Below, piece after piece: positions 23,548-33,597 of a stretch of DNA of 64,000 nucleotides. Source of the stretch: JBCAWW01 sp045106675 (GTDB taxonomy: Bacteria > Bacteroidota > Bacteroidia > J057); assembly GCA_045106675.1 (NCBI GenBank), contig JBGCFA010000089.1, positions 17,277 through 81,276 on the forward strand. Direction: 5' to 3'. Positions within the stretch are counted from its first letter, which is position 1. Every line of letters starts with the position of its first letter. The translations under genes were made by a program, and so were the position numbers. The notes beneath the pieces were generated by a model that was not told the origin of the DNA, ran no database searches, and was given only the letters and a program-made list of their open reading frames with translations.

Positions 23548-26532
23548 ATGAAGCCCTTCTTTACCCTTTGCCTGAGCCTGTTTTGCTTGAGTGCGAGCCT
23601 TTTAGCTCAAAACACTTTCAACGAAGCAGTCATCCATCCAGATCTCATGCTTGAGATGGAAACACCCTCTCAAACTCATCTTCCGGTTTATATCCTCTTA
23701 GCCGACAGAGTTGATGTAGGGGCTATGGATACAGACTTCCAGAAACGGAATCTCACGCGACAAGAACGAGTCCCCCAATTACTTCAAGCTTTGCAAGCCA
23801 AAGCTCAAGCTACGCAGGGGCCACTTTTAGCAGCGTTGAGAAGCATGAATGGTGTTAAGCATGACCAAGTCCAAGGCTACTGGATCAGTAATCTTATCTA
23901 TGCTCAGATGACACCGGAAGCGATCAAACAGTTTAGCAATCGCTCAGAAGTAGAACTGATTGAGTATATCGAAACGCCTACGATCTCTAAACATACGGAA
24001 GTTGCCGCCAGCATGGTCCCCAACGGCAAAGAAGTTGGCCTAGCCGCCATCAATGCGCCCGAGATGTGGGATCTTGGCTATACGGGCTACGGCCGCAAGG
24101 TATTGATTATGGATACGGGAGTGGATGGTGAGCATCCCGCTTTGAAACGTACTTATTACGGCAATTTTGTCCCAGCAAACCTAGCTTGGTTTGACCAATG
24201 GGGAAATTCGACAGTTCCTACAGATTGTGATAGTCATGGTACGCACGTTACAGGGACTACCGTTGGGATGGATCCGAACACCAATGATACCGTAGGCGTT
24301 GCTTTCAATGCCTTTTGGATGGGATCTCCCGAGATTCCTGGCTTTAGCCCCGATTGTGTTTCGCAATTCAACCCTGCAGGTGTATTCCAATGGGCACTTG
24401 ATCCTGATGGCGACATCAATACCACCGATGATATGCCTGATGTGATCAATAACTCTTGGCGCACTCAACTAAATAATCATCCGGCAAACTTCTGTAATCC
24501 AGGCGCTTTTGGGCAATTACAAATCACCACAGAAGCTGCTGGGATTATCGCAGTCTTTGGCGCAGGCAATGAAGGTCCAGGCGCGATGACAATGGGGGCA
24601 GAACCCAGTTTGAGTATGAGTCTTGTAAATAACTTTTCCGTGGGTTCAATCAATGCCGCGATTGGAAGTTTTCCGATGTCAGGTTTTTCGAGTAGAGGAC
24701 CTAGTGAATGCCCGGACACCATTAATGCCCTCAATATCAAGCCTGAAGTTGTTGCACCCGGTAGTAATGTTCGCTCTACCACTCCAAATAATACTTACGC
24801 GGCTTTTTCGGGTACTTCGATGGCGACACCTCATGTTTCGGGCGCATTTCTCCTCTTGAGAGAAGCCTTTCCGACTTTGTCTGCCTATGATATCAAGATG
24901 GGACTGTATATGTCAGCGATTGACTTAGGCGCTGTAGGAGAAGACAATAGTTATGGCAATGGCTTAATAGACGTCAAAGCCGCTTATGATTATTTGATTG
25001 CGCAAGGCAATACCCCTATTATTCCAAATCAAAGCAATGATCTAGCCGTCGATCAGATTGTTAATCTAGAAGAGGTCAATTGCTCCCCCAACCTAAACCC
25101 AATCTTATCAGTAAAAAACAATGGAAATGGCAATATTACTTCTGCTGAAATCGCATTGCGTTATTCAGATGGAGTAATGGATACCATTAGCTGGACAGGC
25201 TTGCTCTTCCCAGCGGGCGTTCAAGCCATCGTTTTGCCTACTCGCAATTTTTCATCGGGAGGCTACTCACTTGCAATAGATATTTTTTCGGTCAATCAAA
25301 CAGAGGATTATTACTTCTTAGACAACCAATACGAAATCACTTTCCAAGTATTAGTCGAAACCATTACGGCAGATCCAACTCCTATCGTTTGCCCAGGTTC
25401 TAATGTTTTGCTTAGCGCAACGCCAAGTTCTGGAGATATCGTTTGGTATGATGCTCCGACGGGTGGGAGCGTTCTCGGAACGGGTAATACCCTACAAACT
25501 CCCAATATCAACGCCAATACCTCCTTCTATGCTATCATCGAAGAGGTCGGGCAAGGGGGCAAGGACACTTACATTGGTGACAATGGATTTGTTGATCCGA
25601 TGGCAGGGGAAGGGCTCATTTTTGATGCATTCTCTTCTTTTACGCTCAAAACAGTTACCGTCTTTTGCCAAGGAGATGGCCTACGCACCATAGAGCTGCG
25701 AGATGAAAATGGCAACGTTCTGCAAAGCAAGGACCTATTAATCGGATTAGGTCCAAGGGTGCTTGACTTAAACTTTAATGTTCCGGCTGCTAATAACCTT
25801 ATGCTAGCAGCGACAGGACCAGGCAATCTTTTTGTTAGCTCAGATAACATTTCCTACCCCTATTTTACTAGCGGTATGATGGAAGTAAAATCCTCCACAC
25901 TAGATCAAGCGGGTGATGTTTTTTATCCTTACTTCTATGATTGGCAATTGAGCTCTGCTTCTATGTGTGATCGCGTCCAAGTACCAGTCCAAGTCGGTAC
26001 AGGTAATTTGAACGCAAGCTTTACGGCTAGCACCAACCAAATCAACCTCCCCTGGAGCAGTCAAGTTGATTTTACAGACCAGACTACCAATGCCGTCAGT
26101 TGGGCGTGGGATTTTGGAGATGGTGCGACTTCTACGGTGCAAAGCCCGACTCATACCTATGCTTTGGTCGATACCTTTACAGTCATCCTTACAGTAACCA
26201 ATGCTGATGGCTGTACTGATATTGCTTCTACCACCATTGAGGTACGAGGTTTCAACACTGCTATTGGCCAAGATGTACTCTATCAGGAAGGCTTGCATAT
26301 TTTCCCTAATCCGGGAACGAGTATCTTCTTTTTGGAGATCGCCTACTCGGCGAACGATAGAGGTCAACTACAAATATTTGATACTCAAGGACGAGTCGTT
26401 CGTTCAGAAAATCTAGTATTGACTCAAGCACAAGCGACACAGATTGATTTGTCAGATTTACCAGACGGTATCTACACTGTCCTTTGGCGAGCCAAAGATC
26501 GCAGTGTCGTCAACAAATTGATCAAACAATAG
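23548..26532 (+). CDS. Secreted subtilisin-like (S8) protease with PKD domain, T9SS cargo
   Basis: 994 residues. Signal peptide (SLFCLSASLLAQ) and an inhibitor-like propeptide precede the S8 domain: Asp in LIMDTGVDG (residue 189), His in DSHGTHVTG (230) and Ser in SGTSMATPHVSGA (424). Then a CARDB-like segment, an Ig-like IVCPGSNVLLSATPSSGDI module, a PKD domain (WAWDFGDGATSTVQSPTHTY) and a type IX sorting domain (LHIFPNPGTSIFFLEI ... GIYTVLWRA). Predicted extracellular endopeptidase. It is divergent from the TonB operon and may feed it, which is inference. Confidence 0.9.
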   Translation: MKPFFTLCLSLFCLSASLLAQNTFNEAVIHPDLMLEMETPSQTHLPVYILLADRVDVGAMDTDFQKRNLTRQERVPQLLQALQAKAQATQGPLLAALRSMNGVKHDQVQGYWISNLIYAQMTPEAIKQFSNRSEVELIEYIETPTISKHTEVAASMVPNGKEVGLAAINAPEMWDLGYTGYGRKVLIMDTGVDGEHPALKRTYYGNFVPANLAWFDQWGNSTVPTDCDSHGTHVTGTTVGMDPNTNDTVGVAFNAFWMGSPEIPGFSPDCVSQFNPAGVFQWALDPDGDINTTDDMPDVINNSWRTQLNNHPANFCNPGAFGQLQITTEAAGIIAVFGAGNEGPGAMTMGAEPSLSMSLVNNFSVGSINAAIGSFPMSGFSSRGPSECPDTINALNIKPEVVAPGSNVRSTTPNNTYAAFSGTSMATPHVSGAFLLLREAFPTLSAYDIKMGLYMSAIDLGAVGEDNSYGNGLIDVKAAYDYLIAQGNTPIIPNQSNDLAVDQIVNLEEVNCSPNLNPILSVKNNGNGNITSAEIALRYSDGVMDTISWTGLLFPAGVQAIVLPTRNFSSGGYSLAIDIFSVNQTEDYYFLDNQYEITFQVLVETITADPTPIVCPGSNVLLSATPSSGDIVWYDAPTGGSVLGTGNTLQTPNINANTSFYAIIEEVGQGGKDTYIGDNGFVDPMAGEGLIFDAFSSFTLKTVTVFCQGDGLRTIELRDENGNVLQSKDLLIGLGPRVLDLNFNVPAANNLMLAATGPGNLFVSSDNISYPYFTSGMMEVKSSTLDQAGDVFYPYFYDWQLSSASMCDRVQVPVQVGTGNLNASFTASTNQINLPWSSQVDFTDQTTNAVSWAWDFGDGATSTVQSPTHTYALVDTFTVILTVTNADGCTDIASTTIEVRGFNTAIGQDVLYQEGLHIFPNPGTSIFFLEIAYSANDRGQLQIFDTQGRVVRSENLVLTQAQATQIDLSDLPDGIYTVLWRAKDRSVVNKLIKQ

Positions 26533-26559
26533 CAACATCATATCAATCTTATAAAACAG

Positions 26560-26594
26560 AAAACCGCCGCAAGTCTCAGACCTGCGGCGGTTTT
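26560..26594. terminator. Bidirectional terminator between the S8 protease and aconitase
   Basis: A 12-bp stem AAAACCGCCGCA/TGCGGCGGTTTT with an 11-nt loop, A-rich on one side and T-rich on the other, between two convergent genes. Confidence 0.9.
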
Positions 26595-26620
26595 ATTATG
26601 TATCAAACGCTAGCTAATGC

Positions 26621-28882
26621 TTAAGCGCCATTGTCTTTGCGAATCTTATTCAATGCACTACCTGCTCTCATCCACTCAATCTGAGCAGCATTAAGCGTTT
26701 GCTTAGTCATGATCTCATCTTTGCTACCGTCAGCGTGGTTGAGAACTAGTTTGACTTGCTTCTTAGGAGCAAGATCATGCACAATCACATCAACCGCATC
26801 GTCTTCTTGAACCAAATCATAATCCGCAGGATTGACAAAGGTCAAAGCCAATACACCTTGCTTCTTAAGGTTCGTTTCGTGAATACGAGCAAATGACTTC
26901 ACGACTACCGCACGAACGCCCATATGACGTGGCTCCATCGCAGCATGTTCACGTGAAGAACCCTCACCGTAGTTTTCATCACCGAAGATGATCATTTCTA
27001 CGCCCGCTTCTTTGTGAGCACGAGCTACTTTTGGAGTTTCACCATACTCTCCCGTTACTTGATTTTTGGTATTAGCCTCTTTTGTATAAGCATTGACCGC
27101 ACTCAACATCAAATTGTTAGAGATATTGTCAAGGTGTCCACGATAGCGTAACCACGGGCCAGCCATAGAGATATGGTCAGTGGTACACTTACCAAAAGCT
27201 TTGATCAATAGACGCAAGCCTTTGATATCGCCACCGTCCCATCCACTAAATGGAGTAAGAAGCTCTAGACGTTCAGAAGTAGGATTGACATTGATTTCGA
27301 TACCGCTACCATCTTCAAATGGAGCAATAAAGCCAGCATCTTCAACATCGAAGCCTTTAGAAGGAAGTTCTTCTCCTGTAGGTGGATCAAGCTTAACTGC
27401 TTGGCCATCTTGATTGATCAGCGTATCTGTCAATGGATTGAAAGTCAAATCACCTGCAATCGCAAAAGCAGTTACGATCTCTGGAGAAGCGACAAAAGCG
27501 TGTGTATTGGGGTTACCATCATTACGCTTTTTGAAGTTACGGTTGAAAGAAGTGATGATGGAGTTTTTGCGATCAGGATCGTCTGTATGACGCGCCCACT
27601 GTCCGATACACGGTCCACAAGCGTTTGCGAGTACTACACCACCAATTTTTTCGAAGGCATTTAGCAAACCATCACGTTCTACTGTATAACGCACCAACTC
27701 GGAGCCGGGAGTTACGGTAAATTCGGATCTCGCTTTGAGGTTTTTGGAGACGGCCTGTTTCGCGATAGAAGCGGCACGGTCCAAATCTTCGTATGATGAA
27801 TTGGTACAAGAACCAATCAAACCAACTTCTAGTTCCTGAGGATATCCGTTTTCACGAACGGCAGTAGCAAACTGAGAAAGTGGCCAAGCCGCATCTGGCG
27901 TAAATGGTCCATTGATATGGGGTTCAAGTTCTGAGAGGTTGATCTCAATAACCTGATCAAAGTATTTTTCAGGCTCAGCATAAGCTTCAGCATCACCCGT
28001 TAGGTGTTCTGCAACTTGGTCAGCTAGAGCGGCGAGTTCGGCACGGCCGGTAGCTCCTAAATAACGAGACATAGACTCGTCATACCCAAAAGTAGAGGTC
28101 GTCGCACCAATCTCAGCACCCATATTACAGATGGTACCTTTTCCGGTACAAGACATTGAGCGAGCACCTTCGCCAAAATATTCTACGATAGCACCGGTAC
28201 CACCTTTTACAGTCAGGATACCAGCTACTTTCAAGATGACATCTTTAGGAGAAACCCAGCCATTTAATTTACCAACGAGCTTTATCCCAATGATTTTGGG
28301 CATTTTCAGTTCCCAAGGCATACCGGCCATGACATCAACTGCATCAGCACCACCTACACCGATAGCGACCATACCGAGGCCACCAGCATTGGGAGTATGC
28401 GAGTCAGTTCCGATCATCATCCCTCCGGGGAACGCGTAGTTTTCGAGTACTACTTGGTGAATAATACCAGCACCGGGCTTCCAAAAGCCGATACCATATT
28501 TATTAGAAACTGCAGCGAGGAAGTCATATACCTCTTTATTAGTAGTAATTGCAGTATCAAGATCTTGATCAGCGCCTATTTTGGCTTGGATCAAGTGATC
28601 ACAGTGTACAGTAGAAGGAACTGCAACTTTTGGCTTACCAGCCATCATAAATTGCAGCAAGGCCATTTGAGCAGTAGCATCCTGCATGGCAACTCGGTCA
28701 GGAGCAAAATCGACATAGTCTTCACCACGACTATATTCACGCGGAGGCGTGTCGGGATGAAGGTGAGCATATAAGGTTTTCTCGGTAAGCGTCATCGGAC
28801 GTCCGAGCATCTCGCGAGCGGCAGCAATTTTACCAGGCAGGTCCGCATATGCCTGCTTAATCATTTCTAAGTCAAAAACCAT
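26621..28882 (-). CDS. acn: Aconitate hydratase (mitochondrial type)
   Basis: 753 residues, the length and architecture of the ACO2-like aconitase found in Bacteroidota. It interconverts citrate and isocitrate in the TCA cycle. Visible motifs are PSTVHCDHLI and MIGTDSHTPNAGGLG in the substrate region; the iron-sulfur Cys ligands in LIGSCTNSSYEDL and NACGPCIGQW; and the swivelling domain GDENYGEGSSREHAAMEPRH. All expected ligands are present. A -7 box TATTTTTG lies on the minus strand at 28909-28916, about 27 bp before the ATG. Confidence 0.96.
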   Translation of the reverse strand: MVFDLEMIKQAYADLPGKIAAAREMLGRPMTLTEKTLYAHLHPDTPPREYSRGEDYVDFAPDRVAMQDATAQMALLQFMMAGKPKVAVPSTVHCDHLIQAKIGADQDLDTAITTNKEVYDFLAAVSNKYGIGFWKPGAGIIHQVVLENYAFPGGMMIGTDSHTPNAGGLGMVAIGVGGADAVDVMAGMPWELKMPKIIGIKLVGKLNGWVSPKDVILKVAGILTVKGGTGAIVEYFGEGARSMSCTGKGTICNMGAEIGATTSTFGYDESMSRYLGATGRAELAALADQVAEHLTGDAEAYAEPEKYFDQVIEINLSELEPHINGPFTPDAAWPLSQFATAVRENGYPQELEVGLIGSCTNSSYEDLDRAASIAKQAVSKNLKARSEFTVTPGSELVRYTVERDGLLNAFEKIGGVVLANACGPCIGQWARHTDDPDRKNSIITSFNRNFKKRNDGNPNTHAFVASPEIVTAFAIAGDLTFNPLTDTLINQDGQAVKLDPPTGEELPSKGFDVEDAGFIAPFEDGSGIEINVNPTSERLELLTPFSGWDGGDIKGLRLLIKAFGKCTTDHISMAGPWLRYRGHLDNISNNLMLSAVNAYTKEANTKNQVTGEYGETPKVARAHKEAGVEMIIFGDENYGEGSSREHAAMEPRHMGVRAVVVKSFARIHETNLKKQGVLALTFVNPADYDLVQEDDAVDVIVHDLAPKKQVKLVLNHADGSKDEIMTKQTLNAAQIEWMRAGSALNKIRKDNGA

Positions 28883-28908
28883 ATTGTGATGCTAAAATTT
28901 ATTAAACA

Positions 28909-28916
28909 CAAAAATA
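28909..28916 (-). promoter_or_regulatory. Probable -7 box for aconitase
   Basis: The minus strand reads TATTTTTG at a suitable distance from the start. No clear -33 TTTG is visible at 19-23 bp. Confidence 0.4.
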
Positions 28917-28989
28917 CAGGAATCTTAGCTTAAAATCATCCTAAATTAGAACAATTTAATCGTTCCCAATTTTGCCTAGGGCCTGATAC

Positions 28990-29601
28990 TCAGCGTTCAC
29001 TCAAGCGTAAGACCAATTGATGTAAGAAGGTATAGCCTTCCTCGGAGATGTAGCATTTCCACATACAAAGCTCAGAATTGATCAGCTCGGTTTCTTTCTG
29101 CCTTCTTCCAATCATATAACCTTCAGGCAAAATGCGTCTATAAAATTGCAGATGTTCCTCCCTAAAACTCATATACCCAAATGTCACCCCTTTTTGAAGT
29201 AAGTACTGCATGCCTTTAAGAATCAGTTGCAATACGACAAAACGCGAATGCGGCCCCTCTTTACGCACTGCCAAACGCCATCCGGAAAAAAACGGGGCAT
29301 TTTCGAGCGGCTCAGATTGTAAATCCTCCTTAAAAACATCAAAATTATAGATCTCCTCTTGAGTCTGACCGATGGTCAAAGATAAGCTAGCTTCGATTTG
29401 TCCGTTTTGTTTAGCGATAAGGATGCAAGTATTCTCTACCTCGTCTAAGCTTCGATTATGAATCAATACCTTTTCCTTATTAGGAAGACAGATTCCTCTT
29501 CGTAAATAGGTTTCATAGGTGAGGCGATAGACAGCTTCTAGGTCAGAAGAATCTTGGATAGGATAGACCAAGAGCCGATTGTGGGAATCGGTGATTTTCA
29601 T
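28990..29601 (-). CDS. GNAT-fold acyltransferase, FeeM/LuxI-like
   Basis: 203 residues. The N-terminal third has DLEAVYRLTYETYLRRGICL, recalling the (Y/F)RLRY...Y motif of FeeM-type N-acyl amino acid synthases and autoinducer synthases. Next comes TCILIAKQNGQIEASLSLTIG (central beta strands), then SGWRLAVRKEGPHSRFVVLQLI and YMSFREEHLQFYRRI, as in that group. A likely reaction is transfer of a fatty acyl chain from acyl-carrier protein to an amine, but this is inference from pattern only. It follows the methyltransferase gene by 45 bp on the same strand. Confidence 0.55.
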   Translation of the reverse strand: MKITDSHNRLLVYPIQDSSDLEAVYRLTYETYLRRGICLPNKEKVLIHNRSLDEVENTCILIAKQNGQIEASLSLTIGQTQEEIYNFDVFKEDLQSEPLENAPFFSGWRLAVRKEGPHSRFVVLQLILKGMQYLLQKGVTFGYMSFREEHLQFYRRILPEGYMIGRRQKETELINSELCMWKCYISEEGYTFLHQLVLRLSER

Positions 29602-29646
29602 TTTGAGCAGGGTTGAAGGATTTAGGAAGATTAATGCACTTACGTA

Positions 29647-30492
29647 TTATGCGGTATTAGGAAGTTTATGGCCAGAAACAGAAAAGATGCCGCAAGCGCC
29701 AAAGACTTCTTCTTTATCGCAGGCAGCTTTGATGGCATTAATTAAGGGGGCAGGGTTCTCGCCACCTTGGATGACTATTTCCCTTTTAAAAAAGGTGGTT
29801 AATTCAAGAAATGTGTTTAAGCCGAGGATATCTGAATTGACCATCATCACATCTGTTGCGATTTGGCCTAGTCCAACCTTTAGCAGCAGACTACGTAACT
29901 CCTTTCCTATCAGCCTATTGCCGCCCATACCAGCTTGATATTTTCGGGCTAATCGGCAAAGTTCATCAAAGGCAGGGACCTTAGGTTCAAGGAATAACCA
30001 GTCATCATTGACATCGATGATATTTAATATACCACCTGGTTTCAATGCTCTAATCATCGAGTTTAGCGCTTGGACCGGCTGGGCCAAATGCTGAAAAAGA
30101 AAACGACAATAAATAAAGTCGAAGCGTTCCTCGAAGGGCAAATCATAAACGTCTCCTTTAACAAAGTCAATCTTTTTGCCCTGATTACGTGTCAATCCAG
30201 TAGCAATCCGCAAGAGTGTATCATCTTGATCAATACCTGTTACAGAGCCTCCTTGAGGAACGACAAAATCATGAATCAAGCCAGAGGTAATTCCAGGACC
30301 ACAGGCAGCATCTAAGACATGCATACCTGGCATCAGCCCATGCCGGATCATCAAGTTGAGCTCTTGCTGAGGCATGGCTCCTGCTTGCTTTTCTAAACGG
30401 GCTAATTCAATCTCCTTCTCCTCTAGGCTAGAAAGTATATAGGTACCCTTCAGGCGTTTTGAGCCTGAGGATTCCTTCCTCCTTTCAACCAT
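29647..30492 (-). CDS. Class I SAM-dependent methyltransferase
   Basis: 281 residues. The SAM site reads VLDAACGPGITSGL (motif I), TGIDQDD (acidic ribose-binding end of strand 2), FVKGDVYDLPF (motif II) and ALKPGGILNIIDVND (motif III). A lead segment rich in Glu and Lys precedes the domain. The C-terminal part (LGLNTFLELTTFFKREIVIQGG) resembles the cap of small-molecule methyltransferases. Substrate unknown. Pairing with a FeeM-like acyltransferase suggests a small lipid or signal biosynthesis unit, which is inference. Confidence 0.82.
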   Translation of the reverse strand: MVERRKESSGSKRLKGTYILSSLEEKEIELARLEKQAGAMPQQELNLMIRHGLMPGMHVLDAACGPGITSGLIHDFVVPQGGSVTGIDQDDTLLRIATGLTRNQGKKIDFVKGDVYDLPFEERFDFIYCRFLFQHLAQPVQALNSMIRALKPGGILNIIDVNDDWLFLEPKVPAFDELCRLARKYQAGMGGNRLIGKELRSLLLKVGLGQIATDVMMVNSDILGLNTFLELTTFFKREIVIQGGENPAPLINAIKAACDKEEVFGACGIFSVSGHKLPNTA

Positions 30493-30668
30493 TAAATCCT
30501 ATCTTCTATTGTGTTAATAAAAAAATGAAATGTGCCTATTTCCTCTATGGGTGTCAATTCTCTATATATAATCTTACAGAAGTATTTCCAGAGATGGAAA
30601 AAAATCAACTAATTGAATGTTTAATTAGCCTTTAACCCACTGATAATCAAAGAGAAGACGTATAAATC

Positions 30669-31997
30669 TTAGTTACCCAATGTTTGCATAGGCAAGGTAA
30701 AGGAAAAAGTAGCACCTACGTTTTCCTGTCCTTCTGCCCATATCGCGCCATGATGGCGTTCTAGGATTTTTTGGATGAAAGCAAGCCCCACGCCATTACC
30801 TTCGAATTCACCTCCTTCATGCAAACGACTGAAAGGCATAAAGAGACGCGTTTTTTGTTCGGGATTAAAGCCAACACCATTATCTCGAATTTGATAATAG
30901 TACGCTCCTTGGGGATCAAGTTTACCGCTGACAGATATAAGAGTATGATTTTTATTACGAGTATATTTCAAAGCGTTGCTAAGGAGGTTGATGACAACCT
31001 GTCTGATCATAGCAGGATCACCACTAGCGGCTTCGAGAGGTTCTAATATAAATTCAATATCTCGGCCATTTTCATTTGGCCGGAGCTCTTGAAAGACCTC
31101 GCCGAACAAGCAGTGCATATCGAGATTTTGGGGCTTTAGGGGTTGATTGGTCGCTTTGGAGAAGGACAAGATGTCATCCACCAATTTATTCATCTTATAA
31201 GCGTTGGAGATGATTGTATCCGTAATTTCGGCAAACTCAGTCTCGCCTTTAGTCTTGCGTTGTAAGATGGTACTAAGCCCGATCATATTGCGAAGAGGTC
31301 CACGCAAGTCATGCGAAACGGTATAACTAAAACTCTCCAGACTTTGATTAAGAATCTCTAATTCGCTGGTTTTTTGAGAAAGCTGACTTTCTCTTAACTC
31401 AATTTTCTTTCTCAAAAAGAAATCATTGAGTTGACGGCGATCTTGTACGATGGCAAAAATGATGACCAGAATACCTATAATATAGCTGTTAGATAAAAAC
31501 CCGAATCGTTCGGCACCGATTTCTCCGCCCCAAATAAATAAAGCAAGAGAGGCCAATATTAATACTGAGGGTATCAAGTACACCAAGCCCTTACGAGCCC
31601 CAACCGCAATGATCAAGCAAATAAAAAGTGCCGTCAAAAGTCCTACACTCACACCATATTGATTGAGCAGACTCGCAGCAGGATCAATCAAAACCGTAAT
31701 AGCAATCCCAGCCATCATCAGCAAAATGCCGATCATGTTGACTATATTTAATGGTATAGCAAGCTTGGGCAATCGACTAGCAAAAAAGTAGCGATAACCC
31801 AAAAAAATCCAGAAAGGAAAACCACCAAGAAGACGCCAGGGCCAGATATTGTCTAGTCCCAACAAATAGTGATCCTGTAACATAAGACCAGCGATAACTG
31901 GTAGGCTCAACCATGCTGTTACAGTTCCAGCTTGGAGAGTCTTGTGCGCAGATTCGAGCAAGTATTCGCTTCGAAAACGTTGCTTTTCCAGCTCCAT
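30669..31997 (-). CDS. Membrane sensor histidine kinase
   Basis: 442 residues. The N-terminal half has about six hydrophobic helices (residues 25-190), followed by a linker coiled coil (KKIELRESQLSQKTSELEIL). The kinase core shows SYTVSHDLRGPLRNMIG (H box), VINLLSNALKYTRN (N box), IRDNGVGF (G1) and GNGVGLAF (G2). There is no extracytoplasmic sensor domain, so signal detection is probably within the membrane segment. No response regulator gene is adjacent. The HDLRGPLRN form is typical of phytochrome-like and Bacteroidota kinases. Confidence 0.9.
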   Translation of the reverse strand: MELEKQRFRSEYLLESAHKTLQAGTVTAWLSLPVIAGLMLQDHYLLGLDNIWPWRLLGGFPFWIFLGYRYFFASRLPKLAIPLNIVNMIGILLMMAGIAITVLIDPAASLLNQYGVSVGLLTALFICLIIAVGARKGLVYLIPSVLILASLALFIWGGEIGAERFGFLSNSYIIGILVIIFAIVQDRRQLNDFFLRKKIELRESQLSQKTSELEILNQSLESFSYTVSHDLRGPLRNMIGLSTILQRKTKGETEFAEITDTIISNAYKMNKLVDDILSFSKATNQPLKPQNLDMHCLFGEVFQELRPNENGRDIEFILEPLEAASGDPAMIRQVVINLLSNALKYTRNKNHTLISVSGKLDPQGAYYYQIRDNGVGFNPEQKTRLFMPFSRLHEGGEFEGNGVGLAFIQKILERHHGAIWAEGQENVGATFSFTLPMQTLGN

Positions 31998-32140
31998 GTA
32001 AATGTAAAACAGTACAAAATGTATCTTTTTTACCGTTGCTTCTTGATGATGATCTTACACTTCGGTATTCAAAAGATTCACTCCTAAAAAAATTCGATTT
32101 CCAAGTTCTGAATCAAAAATAGTAGATAAGTCTTAATTGT

Positions 32141-33499
32141 CTATTTGTTTTGGGTCAATCGCCAAAATCGCCACGTCAACACCACCGATGCTAGAAATAA
32201 ACTTACTACTAGACTGTACCAAATCCCTTCTAGACCACCTCCGAGAGTAAAACCAAATATGTAACCTAAGGGCAAGGCCACCAGCCAATAAATGATGAAT
32301 GCTAGTAGCGTAGGAATTTTCACATCCTGAATACCTCTCAAAATTCCGATCCCCACCGCCTGTATACCATCAAAAAGCTGAAATAAGCCCGCAATTACCA
32401 TTAAGCCAGAAGCTAGCTTTAAGACCTTAGTATCAGAGACAAAGAGAGCTGGAAAGAAGTCTCTCCCCATGATCAAAATGATGGAAGCTACGATCATCAG
32501 TATCACCGCTAAATAGATCCCTGCCATACCCGCTAATCTAACTGATTTGATGTCGCGTTGCCCGAAGGCCTCCCCTACCCTGATCGCTGCTCCCGCAGAT
32601 AATCCTGCTACTAACATATAGGTAATTGCAGCTAATTGAATCACAATCTGGTGTGCAGAGCGATTGATACTCCCATCTTCCAGCCAGCCAACCATCACTA
32701 CCGCACCAGCAAAGGCACCAACCTCAAAAAAGTATTGCAAGCCAGAAGGAAAACCGATGCTTAAAATCTTGCGCACGAGACTCATATCAAACAAACGCCA
32801 ATCTTTAAGCACCCCATATCGTCTAAACTGAGGCCGAAATAGCACATAAACTAACATCATAACCATCATTAGCACACGACTAAATAGAGTTGCATAGCCT
32901 GCTCCATCTAGTCCAAGCTTAGGAAAACCAGCATTGCCATAGATCAATAACCAGTTACCAAACACATTAGTAGCGAGTCCGATTAAGGTGATCAGCATTG
33001 CCGGTACAGTCAAAGAAAGTCCATCAACAAACTGCTTAGCTGTCAAAAACAACATATAAGGCAGTACACTTAGACTAAGTATTTTGAGGTAGCTAGTCGC
33101 TAACGCCAAATCTTGAACGGGTTGGCCCATATGAGGCAATACATATATACTTGCCCAGATAATCCCTCCTAAAGCTACCCCAGTACCTAAGCCCACCCAC
33201 ATCCCGTGCCTAAAGTACCCGCCGACTAAGACATTATCTTTGGCGCCTTTAGCAGCAGCCACCAAAGGTGAAATGGCAAATGCTATCCCTAAGCCTATCA
33301 CCGAAAAAATAATCAAATCAGCATTAGCCAAGGAAGCGGCAGACAAGGGGATCACCCCCAATTTGCCAATCATCAGATTGTCGATTACCCCCATCATCGT
33401 CATCCCCAACTGCCCCACAATTACAGGTATCGATAAAAAGGTGGTTTCCCGTAGATGGTGGCGGTATTTTTGCCAGAAAGAAAGAAGAAATTGAGGCAT
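32141..33499 (-). CDS. MATE family efflux transporter
   Basis: 452 residues with 12 hydrophobic segments. The start TFLSIPVIVGQLGMTMMGVIDNLMIGKLG and GVIPLSAASLA, and the second-half repeat (FPSGLQYFFEVGAFAGAVVMVGWL), are typical of NorM-type MATE pumps. It likely exports cationic drugs or metabolites against Na+ or H+. The internal two-fold repeat is visible. It stands alone, about 40 bp from the rimP promoter region on the opposite strand. Confidence 0.92.
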   Translation of the reverse strand: MPQFLLSFWQKYRHHLRETTFLSIPVIVGQLGMTMMGVIDNLMIGKLGVIPLSAASLANADLIIFSVIGLGIAFAISPLVAAAKGAKDNVLVGGYFRHGMWVGLGTGVALGGIIWASIYVLPHMGQPVQDLALATSYLKILSLSVLPYMLFLTAKQFVDGLSLTVPAMLITLIGLATNVFGNWLLIYGNAGFPKLGLDGAGYATLFSRVLMMVMMLVYVLFRPQFRRYGVLKDWRLFDMSLVRKILSIGFPSGLQYFFEVGAFAGAVVMVGWLEDGSINRSAHQIVIQLAAITYMLVAGLSAGAAIRVGEAFGQRDIKSVRLAGMAGIYLAVILMIVASIILIMGRDFFPALFVSDTKVLKLASGLMVIAGLFQLFDGIQAVGIGILRGIQDVKIPTLLAFIIYWLVALPLGYIFGFTLGGGLEGIWYSLVVSLFLASVVLTWRFWRLTQNK

Positions 33500-33542
33500 T
33501 TAGTTGACGCATTTATAAGGCGATCACGAATTTAAGTTGAGA

Positions 33543-33575
33543 TTTGATATTCTTTGGCAAAAATGTCTATCTTTG
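33543..33575 (+). promoter_or_regulatory. Promoter of the rimP-nusA-infB operon
   Basis: TTTG at 33543-33546, a 21-bp spacer, then TATCTTTG at 33568-33575, a full match to the Bacteroidota TTTG-TAnnTTTG promoter. The transcript would start near 33582. Confidence 0.65.
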
Positions 33576-33597
33576 CCCCATATTCTGAATTTCCATG

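Noticed and set aside
28423..28437. Hexamer-hairpin copy (TCCC/TCC/GGGG plus AACGCG) inside aconitase
   Set aside because: The bases encode the conserved AFPGGM segment before the substrate motif of aconitases, so the hairpin may be a by-product of protein conservation; the hexamer is also imperfect.
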